Origin: Crateriforma conspicua
GTDB lineage: Bacteria; Planctomycetota; Planctomycetia; Pirellulales; Pirellulaceae
Assembly (NCBI RefSeq): GCF_007752935.1
Contig: NZ_CP036319.1
Span: forward strand, 558,001 to 622,000
Direction: 5' to 3'
DNA length: 64,000 nucleotides
Shown here: piece after piece, positions 18,262 to 27,147 of the stretch
Position numbering within the stretch: position 1 is the stretch's first letter
Layout: each line of letters starts with the position of its first letter
Notes under the pieces: generated by a model
Told to the model about the DNA's origin: nothing
The model's input: only the letters and a program-made list of their open reading frames with translations
Database searches by the model: none
Program-made: the position numbers and the translations under genes

Positions 18262-19899
18262 ATGGCCGTTGAAATGATTATGCGTTGGGCGGGAGTTTTG
18301 ACGTTGGTGGTCCCGGCCTTCTTTGCCCCGGCATTGTCGATCGCGGAACCCAACCTTCCGCCGACGCGCGACATGAATCTTTTGATGATCACGGTGGAAG
18401 ACTGGGCGGCCAATGCCATCGGTGCCTACGGCAACCCTGTTGCGCAAACACCCAGCGTGGATTCGCTGGCGAAGCGAGGCGTGATTTTCGATCGTGCGTA
18501 TTGCCAGGCGACGGTTTGTAATCCATCGCGAGCCTCGTTCGTCACGGGTATGCGCCCCGATTACACCCAGGTGTTTCGCAATAGCGACAGCATGGATGCT
18601 CTGGTGCCAGTCGATGCGCCATCGATGGCCCGGATCCTGGATCAAGATGACGTCTTCACCGCACAGTTTGGAAAGCTGGTCCACAAGTGGGATGACGCCG
18701 GTCGGTTCGCCAAAGGATTCGACTTGATCGAATACACGCATGATTACGATCAGCCACCCGGCTTTGAAGGCACGCTGCGTCGTTCGCCTGCCGGACCGGC
18801 GGGCATTGATGACGTCGAAATGGAATGTCTGGAAATCGCCGATAAAAACGCTGCGACGCGATTGAAACGTTTGTGGGATGAGCGGGAAGAGAGGCTCGCC
18901 GCGGGGGCGGAGAATAGCTGGACGCTGCGAAAGCCGTTCCAACAGTTGTTCGCGGAGCAGGTGGGCGACAGCGGAATCGACGAAGCGTCAATGGAGGACG
19001 GTCGCTTGGTTCGTAGCGCCGCGAAGCTATTGGGTGATTTGGCGGCATCCAAGCAGAAGTTTTTCCTGAATGTCGGGCTCTATTCGACGCACACACCTCT
19101 GTTGGCGCCGAAGAAGTATGTCGAAGCCTACTCGCCGTCGCAGATGCTGTTGACGGCAGCAACACGGAACCGTGATCACCTGGTGCCGGATGTCGCGCGA
19201 CGGGGCGGCAAGAACTATGACATCTTCAACGGATTGTACCCGGAGTACGGGCCGACGGATCAACGTCAGCGTGAGGCTGTCGCGGCGTATTATGCGTGCA
19301 GCAATTATGTCGACGCGTCGATTGGTGTTTTGTTAGACAAACTGGCTGAAACCGGATTGGATCAAAACACCATTGTCGTCTTCTTCGCCGATCACGGATT
19401 CCAGTTGGGCGAGCACGGATGCTGGAGCAAGTTCACTCTGTTCGAGCAATCCACCCGAGTTCCGATGATCGTCGCCGTTCCAGGAATGAGGCATGCTGGG
19501 GATCGTTGTGGACAAATCGTGGAATTGGTCGACGTGCTGCCCACCCTTTGTGATCTGTGGGGTATTCCCAAAGACGATCGCTTTGAAGGCGATAGCTTCA
19601 TGCCTTTGTTGGCATCTCCGAATCGTCCGTGGAAAAAGGCCGCTTATAGCTGCATCACGTTGGGTGGCTTGGGACGCAGTGTGCGGACAAAGGACTATCG
19701 CTACGCGGAGTACCATCGCGATACGGCACCGCCGACCAATGCGAGCGATCCACATGCGGTGGAACTGTATGACATGCGTTCGGACCCTTGGGAACAGAAC
19801 AACTTGGCCGGGCGACCGGCCTATGAATCGGTTCAGCAGCAGATGCGAGATCTGTTGATATCTGGAACGAAATCCATCAACGTTCTAGATACGGATTGA
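18262..19899 (+). CDS. Secreted sulfatase (iduronate-2-sulfatase-like)
   Basis: A 545-residue family S1 sulfatase starting 2 bases after the GH27/GHL15 gene, so it belongs to the same operon. It has a signal peptide (residues 1-27), the canonical formylglycine motif CNPSR at residues 86-90, an N-terminal metal site 'MNLLMITVEDW' and a late 'VFFADHGFQLGEHGCWSKFTLFEQSTRVPMIV', typical of the iduronate-2-sulfatase/choline sulfatase branch. It would remove sulfate from the polysaccharide attacked by the neighbouring glycosidases. Its last 23 bases overlap the 3' end of the convergent sulfatase gene. Confidence 0.93.
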   Translation: MAVEMIMRWAGVLTLVVPAFFAPALSIAEPNLPPTRDMNLLMITVEDWAANAIGAYGNPVAQTPSVDSLAKRGVIFDRAYCQATVCNPSRASFVTGMRPDYTQVFRNSDSMDALVPVDAPSMARILDQDDVFTAQFGKLVHKWDDAGRFAKGFDLIEYTHDYDQPPGFEGTLRRSPAGPAGIDDVEMECLEIADKNAATRLKRLWDEREERLAAGAENSWTLRKPFQQLFAEQVGDSGIDEASMEDGRLVRSAAKLLGDLAASKQKFFLNVGLYSTHTPLLAPKKYVEAYSPSQMLLTAATRNRDHLVPDVARRGGKNYDIFNGLYPEYGPTDQRQREAVAAYYACSNYVDASIGVLLDKLAETGLDQNTIVVFFADHGFQLGEHGCWSKFTLFEQSTRVPMIVAVPGMRHAGDRCGQIVELVDVLPTLCDLWGIPKDDRFEGDSFMPLLASPNRPWKKAAYSCITLGGLGRSVRTKDYRYAEYHRDTAPPTNASDPHAVELYDMRSDPWEQNNLAGRPAYESVQQQMRDLLISGTKSINVLDTD

Positions 19900-21328
19900 A
19901 ATCTGCAATGGGAAGCGGCACGTAGTCTTGCTGCAAGATCATCCATTCGTGAAGCTTGCTCTTCAATTCGTTCTCGATAGCCGCAAGCTGGGGTTGGCCA
20001 ACCAGGTTGTCCAGTTCTTCCGGATCGTCCTGCAGATCGTACAGTTCGAAGATGGGGCGTTGGGGGCTGAAATACAAGCGGGAATACAGTGCGGGCAGGC
20101 GACCGGTCTGGTGGCGAATCTTCAGATCGGTCCACAAAGGCAGTGCGAACATATCAACCGGCTGGAAAGGCAATTGCCAAAGCGGATTGTAGATCAGCTT
20201 ATAACGACAGGTTCGAACGCATCGACTGAGGTCAAAGTCGGCGGTGTGCAGCGGAAGGTTGTATCCATGCGAGCCTCTCGCGGCACAAAAGTACTCTCGT
20301 CCTTCAAAGGATTCGCCTTCTAGCAACGCGGCGAAGCTGATTCCATTCATTGCAGGGTCGGACGCGACGCCGGCCAACTGAAGGAACGTGGGGGCGATGT
20401 CTTCGCTGGTGATCAATGCGTCGCTTTGCGATCCAGGTTTGATCACCCCGTCCCATCGCAGCAATGCCGGAACATGTAGTCCCCATTCATAAAGCGTTCC
20501 TTTGCCGCGTAGGATGGCGGCGCCGTTATCGCCCATGAATAGAATGAGCGTGTGTTGGGTCAGGTTCCGATCTTCCAGGATCTGTATTAGACGACCAAAG
20601 TCGGTATCAAATCGCGCGATCTCATCGTAATACTTGGCAAAGTCTTTGCGTACCAAATCGGTGTCGGGGACATGCTTGGGTAGCGAAATGGCATTTGGGT
20701 CGTGTGGGGCAGCAATGGCGTTTTCCGACAGTGGGCGGTGTGGATCATCGAACGAAAGCTGCAGAAACCATGGCTGGTTATGCGGAACCGCATCCAAGAA
20801 CTGCACCATTTGACCGATGTGGCCCACGCCACCGTCGGCAATGTTGACGTGGTCCAGTCGATCATGAAATGTTATGAGGTTGTTGTCCGCGAAAACCTGC
20901 TTGGTTTCCTTTGACCCGATGATGTTGTGGCCGTCCAGGTGGTAAATGCGTCCCGCGACACCGGTGTAATAGCCGCTTTGTCGCAGTCGTTCTGGAAACG
21001 TTGGAATGTCCCGATCTAATGGTGCGGAAAACCGTGTCATCCGCGTTGCCACAGACGATTGGCCGGTCATGATCGTCGCCCGTGCGGGGACGCACTGCGG
21101 CGCCGTGACATACATCCGGTCCAGACGAAGTCCCTGTTCGGCAAAGCGGTCAAGGTTGGGCGTCCGGATGTCAGCGTTTCCGTAGCAACCGACGTGTGGA
21201 ACGCTGTGGTCATCGGTCAGGACGATCAATAGGTTGGGCCGGTCGTCGGCAGCGCAGATTGTCAAGGATAGACAACAGGCGAAGGAAGACAGCACGAATC
21301 CCATGGCTTGTTGCAGGCAAAGCTTCAT
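19877..21328 (-). CDS. Secreted sulfatase (S1 family)
   Basis: A 483-residue sulfatase with a signal peptide (MKLCLQQAMGFVLSSFACCL, cleavage around residue 27), metal-binding 'LLIVLTDDHSVPH' and the formylglycine motif CVPAR at residues 79-83. The closing 'FELYDLQDDPEELDNLVGQPQ' is common in planctomycete heparan N-sulfatase-like members. It is transcribed towards the arabinose locus and overlaps its last gene by 23 bases. It is probably part of the same polysaccharide degradation system, under its own promoter. Confidence 0.92.
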   Translation of the reverse strand: MKLCLQQAMGFVLSSFACCLSLTICAADDRPNLLIVLTDDHSVPHVGCYGNADIRTPNLDRFAEQGLRLDRMYVTAPQCVPARATIMTGQSSVATRMTRFSAPLDRDIPTFPERLRQSGYYTGVAGRIYHLDGHNIIGSKETKQVFADNNLITFHDRLDHVNIADGGVGHIGQMVQFLDAVPHNQPWFLQLSFDDPHRPLSENAIAAPHDPNAISLPKHVPDTDLVRKDFAKYYDEIARFDTDFGRLIQILEDRNLTQHTLILFMGDNGAAILRGKGTLYEWGLHVPALLRWDGVIKPGSQSDALITSEDIAPTFLQLAGVASDPAMNGISFAALLEGESFEGREYFCAARGSHGYNLPLHTADFDLSRCVRTCRYKLIYNPLWQLPFQPVDMFALPLWTDLKIRHQTGRLPALYSRLYFSPQRPIFELYDLQDDPEELDNLVGQPQLAAIENELKSKLHEWMILQQDYVPLPIADFNPYLER

Positions 21329-21870
21329 CAGTTCGAAACGTCCGGTGATCAGATGATGGGAAAAGACAGGGAGTATCGAAACATTATATGTGAAATGCCC
21401 TCAGTCGTTTTACCAATGCGTGTTTTTCTAGTGGGACCGGAACCGTTGGATTTGGTCGGCGCGGTTGCGTGTGGGTGAAGGTTCTGTGTGGTTCCCAACC
21501 GGCCTGTTGAGATGAAACCTCGCTGCTGTGTGCATTGTGGGCCTCGCGGATCAGGGGCTCGCTGTTTCTACGTTGGTCGACATCGACGACCGAGAGTCTG
21601 CGGTGTGCAGCGTGGCAGGTCGGGTCCCCGTCGACGCCGGTTCGGGCGCCGCGCTGTGGTGACGTCGTTCGCCGCGATTCTGCGCGGGACCGTGACCAGT
21701 GGTGCGACGGTGTGAAGCCGTTGTGTGCGTCGTTTCGCTCCGGTGCACCACGGTCACGCGGGTATCGCGGATTCGAGGGTCTGTTACACTAATCCGCCGC
21801 AGATGAAGTCAATCGATGGTTCAGTGGAGGGTCCCTGAGCGATACGGCTTTTCTGAACCCGGGAGGAAGT
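21329..21870. other. Intergenic region upstream of the carbamoyltransferase operon
   Basis: 542 bases separate two divergent transcription units. Near the right end, 'TGTTACACT' (about 21781-21789) could hold a -10-like hexamer, and GGAGG at 21862-21866 lies just before the GTG start at 21871. I see no convincing -35 box, repeat or structured leader. Open frames in this stretch look like random GC-rich frames. Confidence 0.4.
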
Positions 21871-22392
21871 GTGCTTTTTCGCCGTTCCGGCATCTCGTTC
21901 GCCGACTGGATCCGCACATGGATTTGCGTGATCGTCGCCTCTTTTATCTCGCAGGCCTCGCCTGTTTCCGCTCAAGATCCGTCGCAGTCGGATGCCGGTT
22001 CATTGGTTGTCGAACCGTTGGGGCAGGAAGTTTTTCGTGAAGGTTACGTCACCATTCGATGGTCCGGCGTCGATGCACCGGGTGGATATCGTGTGACCGA
22101 TGAGGATGGCCGATTGGTGTACGCCGGTCGACAGCCACAGTTTTTCGTTTCTGGATTGTCGGACGGTCAGCACGCGTTTCAGGTCACCGCCGTTGATCAG
22201 GAAGGTCGCGTCGTTGCAAAGTCCGATCAGCCGGTTTCGGTTCGCGTCGAACACTGGCCGTTGGCTTATGCGTTTTGGGCCTTCGGTACGGGACTGACGG
22301 TCGTCGTTGTGTTTGTGGCTGTCATTGTCTGGGGGCACCGGACGACAATGACTCCGGCGACAGGGACTCGGATGGGCGGAGACGCGTCGTGA
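21871..22392 (+). CDS. Membrane-anchored fibronectin-type-III-like protein
   Basis: A 173-residue protein of no recognised family. It has a signal peptide (residues about 1-33, ending SPVSAQ), then about 80 residues resembling a single Fn3/Ig-like beta sandwich ('GYVTIRWSGVDAPGGYRVTDEDGRLVYAG...FFVSGLSDGQHAFQVTAVDQEGRVV'), and a C-terminal membrane helix at about 133-155. The start is GTG with GGGAGGAA immediately upstream. Its TGA overlaps the GTG of the symporter gene (GTGA), implying translational coupling. It may be an outward-facing accessory or substrate-presenting subunit of that symporter; this is inferred only from the coupling. Confidence 0.75.
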   Translation: MLFRRSGISFADWIRTWICVIVASFISQASPVSAQDPSQSDAGSLVVEPLGQEVFREGYVTIRWSGVDAPGGYRVTDEDGRLVYAGRQPQFFVSGLSDGQHAFQVTAVDQEGRVVAKSDQPVSVRVEHWPLAYAFWAFGTGLTVVVVFVAVIVWGHRTTMTPATGTRMGGDAS

Positions 22393-23852
22393 ATCCAGTG
22401 ATGTTGTTGGCCGATGCCGAGCCTATATTGAATCCCCGCGACGGCTATATCTTGCTGACCATTTTCGGGGTGCTTTGGATTGCCCTTGGGCTTTGGTGGG
22501 GCAGGCGTGCAAAGACCTACGAAGGGTTTGCCGTTGCGGGCCGGAACGTTGGTTTGGCACTGGGGACAGCGACCGCCGTCGCCACATGGATCACGTCCAA
22601 CACGACGATGTTGGCACCCCAGTTTGCGCTTCAGTTGGGTGTTTGGGGGGCGCTAGGATATGCGACCGCCAGTTTTGGATTGTTTGCCTTTGCGCCGGTC
22701 AGCGGACGCATCCGCACGCTGATGCCGCATGGCTTTACGGCGGTGGAGTTCATTCGTTGTCGCTATGGGATCTGGGGTTATGTCCCGTTCCTGTTGATCA
22801 GTTTGTTTTACGCATTGACTTGGCTGATCAGCATGTCGATGGCGGGCGGGAAATTGCTGGAAGTCTTGTCGGGAATTCCATATCCCGTTGGCATGTCGGT
22901 CGTGCTGGCCGTTTGCGTTCTGTACACGCTGTTTGGTGGCATGTATGCGGTGATCGGAACGGACTTCATTCAAAGTCTGGTGATCATTGTCGGGTTGATC
23001 TTGGTCGCGTTGGCCATCCTTTCGACCGTTGAAATTTCGGACGTGCACACCGAACTTCAGCAACGGCGACCGATGTTATTAAGCGTGTTGTTTCCCGCGG
23101 CGTTGATGTCCCTGTTCAATAACATGTTGTTCGGATTTGGTGAAATTTTTCATAGCAATGTGTGGTGGAGTCGTGCGTTCGCGATGCGCGAGGGTGTCGG
23201 TCCCAAGGCATATTTGCTGGCCGGTTTTTTGTGGTTGCCCATTCCCATTGTTGCCGGATTCTTGGGATTGGCCGCGCCCGCGTTGGATATCGGAATCAGT
23301 CAACCCGATACGGTGGGCCCGTTGGTTGCGGCGACACTGCTTGGGAACGTCGGCGCATTGCTTGTGTTTGTCGTCGTCTTTTGCTCGCTTGCATCCAGCA
23401 TTGACAGTTTGCTTGCCGCGACCGCTGATTTGATCGTTGGGGATGTTTGGTCTCCCGCCGTCCGTGCTGTGCGTGGAACCGCTTTGGATGATGCAGGCAA
23501 GCGACGGTGGAGCACGTTCACGATTCTATTGCTCGGTGCGATCGCCTGGGTCGCAGCATTTCAGAACGTCGGGACGCTTGCGACCGTTTTGTTTTTCGCC
23601 GGCCCGATGGTCGCAAGTTGTATTTGGCCGATCTTGGGCGGGCTGTATTTCCGCCAACCCGGGCCGATAGCGGCGGCATCCGCGATGGTCTCTGGGACCC
23701 TGGTCGGGTTGGTCGCCTACTTTCAAATTGGATGGTTTGTCGGATCGTTGGTGGGGGCGACGGTGTCGGGCATTGTCTTTTTGGCAGTGACCGCAATGAT
23801 GCCGACGACGTTCCACTTTTCGACGATGTCGTACGAAGGTGATTCGGCATGA
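22389..23852 (+). CDS. Sodium/solute symporter (SSS family) of the carbamoyltransferase operon
   Basis: A 487-residue SSS protein beginning at the GTG that overlaps the previous stop. About 13 membrane segments are evident. 'KTYEGFAVAGRNVGLALGTATAVATWITSNTTMLAPQFALQLG' is the family N-terminal signature, here of the type seen in urea, proline or pantothenate symporters and not in sugar transporters. The substrate is unknown; given the downstream amide and ureido enzymes, a nitrogen-rich small molecule (ureide, amide or amino acid) is likely. Its stop overlaps the start of a 40-codon membrane peptide (ATGA). Confidence 0.88.
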   Translation: MNPVMLLADAEPILNPRDGYILLTIFGVLWIALGLWWGRRAKTYEGFAVAGRNVGLALGTATAVATWITSNTTMLAPQFALQLGVWGALGYATASFGLFAFAPVSGRIRTLMPHGFTAVEFIRCRYGIWGYVPFLLISLFYALTWLISMSMAGGKLLEVLSGIPYPVGMSVVLAVCVLYTLFGGMYAVIGTDFIQSLVIIVGLILVALAILSTVEISDVHTELQQRRPMLLSVLFPAALMSLFNNMLFGFGEIFHSNVWWSRAFAMREGVGPKAYLLAGFLWLPIPIVAGFLGLAAPALDIGISQPDTVGPLVAATLLGNVGALLVFVVVFCSLASSIDSLLAATADLIVGDVWSPAVRAVRGTALDDAGKRRWSTFTILLLGAIAWVAAFQNVGTLATVLFFAGPMVASCIWPILGGLYFRQPGPIAAASAMVSGTLVGLVAYFQIGWFVGSLVGATVSGIVFLAVTAMMPTTFHFSTMSYEGDSA

Positions 23853-23971
23853 TGTTCCCCGAGTGGTTTTTACAGGTGCTGGTGATTGGTGGTCTGGTGC
23901 TTTGTGGTGCTGGAACGGCGGCGCTGATCGTCTTGTTGTGGTTCGATAAGAAGAATCGACAGATTTGGTAA
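23849..23971 (+). CDS. 40-residue single-pass membrane peptide, probable symporter accessory protein
   Basis: A short frame starting ATG 23849, overlapping the symporter stop as ATGA, and ending TAA 23971. The protein starts MMFPEWFLQVLVIGG, continues as one hydrophobic helix (about residues 7-31) and ends with the basic tail FDKKNRQIW. Positive charges at the C-terminus predict N-out/C-in topology. Small one-helix partners are encoded next to some sodium symporters (for example MetS-type small subunits), so this is probably a subunit or chaperone of the preceding transporter. Nothing overlaps it on the plus strand and the coupling is textbook, which makes it likely to be real despite its size. 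Confidence 0.72.
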   Translation: MMFPEWFLQVLVIGGLVLCGAGTAALIVLLWFDKKNRQIW

Positions 23972-24053
23972 ACGACTTTGTAGGTGTGGTGATGCTTCTG
24001 GATGTTTTCAGGGGCTGATATGCATGAAGCAAGGTTGGGAGGATAAACAGACG

Positions 24054-25097
24054 ATGCATACGAATTCAAAAGGTTTGCGGTTGGACCCGCATGGCCTGTT
24101 GAAAAATGTCGCCGAAGTGATCGATCGTGAGACGCTGGAACCATTGGTCGGCGAATCGATTGTGCATCCCCGACAGTTCACTCGGCGTAGCGTGGTTGCG
24201 CTCGCGCGACTGTCGGCATTGCTTGAAACGAAGAACGTCGAAGTCGACAAGCCGTTGGATGGGAAGATTGCGATCACGGCTTTCTTTGAAGCCAGCACTC
24301 GGACGCGTTTGTCGTTTGAAAGCGCGATGCTGCGGCTGGACGGAAAGGTGCTTTCGGTTCCCGATGGTCAGGTGACGGGAATCGCCAAGGGCGAATCGCT
24401 GGCGGATATCGGCGAGATGTTCAATACCTATGGGGACGTCGTGATCATGCGACACCCCGATACGGACAGCGTCGATCGTATTCGTCAAAACTTGCAGCGG
24501 CCTTTGATCAATGCGGGAAATGGCAGCGGACACCATCCGTCGCAGGCGTTGATCGATTGGTTCGCACTGTTGAAATGGCGACCGCAATTGTGCACGTCTG
24601 ATTGCCCGCCCGATCAACGTGTGCACTTGGGAATCATCGGAACGCCCGGTTCGATGCGGGCGGTCAAAAGCTTCCTGCGATTGTCATTGATGTTCACCGG
24701 GGCCGTGTCGAAGATCACGTTGATTTCTGAATTGGCCGATCCCGTCGGCTTGGAGCTGACCGAACCGATTGAAGAGTCGCCGATTCCGATTGAAATCGTG
24801 AACGATGTTCAAGAGGTCATCGGCGATTTGGATGTGGTGTACGTCAATTCCATTGCGTTCTTGGGCGACGATTACCGACGGATGGACAATCGGTACAAGT
24901 TGCAGCAGTCAAGCGGATTGAAAGAAAACGCCGTGGTGATGCACCCGCTTGCCAGGAATGACGAGTTGTCTGTCGACTTGGATTTGACCAACCACAATCT
25001 GTACTTCGCTCAGGCAGCCGGCGCCGTGTTTGTTCGTCAGGCTTTGCTGGCGACAGTTTTGGGTCGACTGGACCGAATTTCTTCGACCGGGATCTGA
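24054..25097 (+). CDS. Aspartate carbamoyltransferase-like enzyme with altered acceptor site
   Basis: A 347-residue carbamoyltransferase. Carbamoyl-phosphate residues are conserved: STRTR (81-85), the 80s-loop Lys in 'GIAKGESLADI', Arg133-His134 (MRHP), HPSQ (161-164) and the late 'MHPLARNDEL'. The part that binds aspartate in ATCase (TRVQKER in E. coli, residues 228-234) reads NSIAFLG from residue 264, and the usual 'GDLKYGR' is GTPGSMR. So it should use carbamoyl phosphate with an acceptor other than aspartate, or run in reverse. The start chosen is ATG 24054 with GGGAGG 11 bases upstream; ATG 24024 is possible. No pyrC, carA or carB is nearby, which argues against a pyrimidine role. Confidence 0.85.
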   Translation: MHTNSKGLRLDPHGLLKNVAEVIDRETLEPLVGESIVHPRQFTRRSVVALARLSALLETKNVEVDKPLDGKIAITAFFEASTRTRLSFESAMLRLDGKVLSVPDGQVTGIAKGESLADIGEMFNTYGDVVIMRHPDTDSVDRIRQNLQRPLINAGNGSGHHPSQALIDWFALLKWRPQLCTSDCPPDQRVHLGIIGTPGSMRAVKSFLRLSLMFTGAVSKITLISELADPVGLELTEPIEESPIPIEIVNDVQEVIGDLDVVYVNSIAFLGDDYRRMDNRYKLQQSSGLKENAVVMHPLARNDELSVDLDLTNHNLYFAQAAGAVFVRQALLATVLGRLDRISSTGI

Positions 25098-25227
25098 CCG
25101 GTCGCTCCTTCGTTCGAAATCGCGTCTTCAGCGCGGCGACGGTGTGTGGCGCCGTCACGCAGTGCCGCGGCGGCACCGCGATGTCTTGGCCAAGTGGCTT
25201 TGCAACAACCAACCCCTAGTAAGTGAT

Positions 25228-27147
25228 ATGTGTGGAATCGCAGGTTTTTGGAATCCCAAACGGACCAACGAACGCGATCTTCGATCGGTCTTGGATCCGA
25301 TGTTGGATGTGTTGGATCACCGCGGCCCGGATGAGCGTGGAAGTCATATTTCGGTCGACAGGGGATTGGCCATCGGGCACACGCGTTTGTCGATCGTAGG
25401 GCTGGATTGCGGGCATCAACCGATCGCATCATCGGATCGTGCCATTGTCGGCACGGTCAACGGGGAACTGTACGGGTACAAGAAGATCCGCGCATCGCTG
25501 GCTTGTGAGTCGCGATCCTGTGACGGAAAAAGTGACAGCGCGATTGCCATTCCGTTGTACGAAAAATACGGGCTGGACTTCGTGCATCATTTGCGCGGTG
25601 AGTTTGCCGTGGTGTTGTTTGACGGCAAACGGAATCGCTTGATTCTGGTGCGTGACCGGTTCGGAATCAAACCGCTTTACTTTGCGATCAATTCCGACGG
25701 TGTTGTTTGGGGGTCGGAAGTCAAAGCGATTTTGCGGCACCCGGACCACCCGCCACGTTTGTGCCCGAAAGCGGCCATCCATCAGATGATGCAGGTGATG
25801 GTCCCGGGATCGACGGCGTTCCAAGGCGTGCAGGCGCTTTTGCCTGGGCACATGATGGTGATCGACTTGGAACAAAATCGTTTCGAATCGAAAACGCATC
25901 GATACTGGGATCTGAACTTCCCCGTTCAGCACGAAACAAACGTCGATCCGGCGGAGTACGTGCAGGGAGTGCAGGATCGGCTGATCGATGCCGTTGCCGC
26001 ACGACTGGAAGCCGACGTTCCGGTGGGATGTTATTTGTCGGGCGGAATCGATAGCTGTTCAATTTTGGGATTGGCCACCCACTTACAGCAATCGCCGGTG
26101 AAGGCGTTCACGATCGCTTTTGACAGCGACGAGTACGACGAATCGAATATTGCCGCGTTGATGGCCAAGCGGACTGGTGCAGAGCAAGAGTTGTTGCGTC
26201 TGACGGAGAAGGAACTGTACGGCCCCGCGTTTGAACGAGCGACTTGGCACGCCGAACGGACGTTTTACAACACATTGGCAGTGGCCAAGTGGCACATGAG
26301 CCGACGGGTTCGCGCCTGCAATTACAAGGCGGTGATCACCGGCGAAGGCAGTGATGAGTTGTTCGGCGGCTATGCGTTTTTCCGCCGAGACTACTTGGGC
26401 AAAGAAGATCGCGATCAGATTCTGTCCGGTGCGACATTGTCCGAGAAAGAACTTTCGCACCCGGCTTGGGAAGACTTGTGCGGCTACACTCCGTCCTGGA
26501 TTCAGCCTTGGATGATGACTTTGGAGCGAGTGAAACCGTTGCTGAGTCAGAATATGCGCGACCTGTTGCAGGAGTATGATCCGGTCGCCGCGGTCGCCAA
26601 TGCGATTGATCCGGAACAGGTGCGAGGCCGCAATCGCTTGGACATTTCGCAGTACACTTGGAGCAAGACCATGCTGGAAGGCCAGATCTTGACCTGGGGA
26701 GGCGACCGCATGGACATGGCCAACAGCATGGAGGCACGTCCGGCGTTCTTGGATCATCACGTCGCCGAGTACGCGGTTCAGATTCCGCCGGATGTCCGCA
26801 TCCGCGACGGAGTGGAAAAGTGGGTGGTGCGCGAAGCGATGGTCGATATCTTGCCGCGTGAGTTGTACGAGCGAGAAAAGTTCGCCTTCATGGCTCCACC
26901 CGCTCATACCGACCCGGTCAAACGACAAGCGGTGCAAGAGATGCTGGACCACTGGTTGACCGACCAGCGTCTGGCCGATGCCGGATTGCTGGAACAGCAA
27001 AGCATCCGTGATTTCGTCAGCGATGCGTGGCAGGAAACGGATTCCACCATTGCCAGACGGAACGACATCATCATCAACCATGCATTACAACTGCATATGT
27101 TGCATGGTCAGTATGTGGAAGATTTACCTTTGCCGGCAGTGGATTGA
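25228..27147 (+). CDS. Asparagine synthetase B homologue (glutamine-dependent amidotransferase)
   Basis: A 639-residue class II amidotransferase. It begins MCGIAGFWN, where Cys2 becomes the N-terminal nucleophile after Met removal. The glutaminase domain spans about 1-210 ('RGPDERGSHI', 'GTVNGELYGY'), followed by a synthetase domain with the PPi loop 'YLSGGIDSCSILGLA' and 'KAVITGEGSDELFGGYAFFRRDY'. AsnB-type enzymes adenylate a carboxylate and amidate it with glutamine-derived ammonia. Given the neighbours, the acceptor may be a ureido or other amino acid and not aspartate. The start at 25228 is fixed by the nucleophile. The next gene overlaps its stop (TGATG). Confidence 0.88.
   Translation: MCGIAGFWNPKRTNERDLRSVLDPMLDVLDHRGPDERGSHISVDRGLAIGHTRLSIVGLDCGHQPIASSDRAIVGTVNGELYGYKKIRASLACESRSCDGKSDSAIAIPLYEKYGLDFVHHLRGEFAVVLFDGKRNRLILVRDRFGIKPLYFAINSDGVVWGSEVKAILRHPDHPPRLCPKAAIHQMMQVMVPGSTAFQGVQALLPGHMMVIDLEQNRFESKTHRYWDLNFPVQHETNVDPAEYVQGVQDRLIDAVAARLEADVPVGCYLSGGIDSCSILGLATHLQQSPVKAFTIAFDSDEYDESNIAALMAKRTGAEQELLRLTEKELYGPAFERATWHAERTFYNTLAVAKWHMSRRVRACNYKAVITGEGSDELFGGYAFFRRDYLGKEDRDQILSGATLSEKELSHPAWEDLCGYTPSWIQPWMMTLERVKPLLSQNMRDLLQEYDPVAAVANAIDPEQVRGRNRLDISQYTWSKTMLEGQILTWGGDRMDMANSMEARPAFLDHHVAEYAVQIPPDVRIRDGVEKWVVREAMVDILPRELYEREKFAFMAPPAHTDPVKRQAVQEMLDHWLTDQRLADAGLLEQQSIRDFVSDAWQETDSTIARRNDIIINHALQLHMLHGQYVEDLPLPAVD

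Noticed and set aside
24054-25097. Annotation as pyrB of pyrimidine synthesis
   Set aside because: The aspartate-binding segment is replaced and no other pyrimidine gene is near; the name would mislead.
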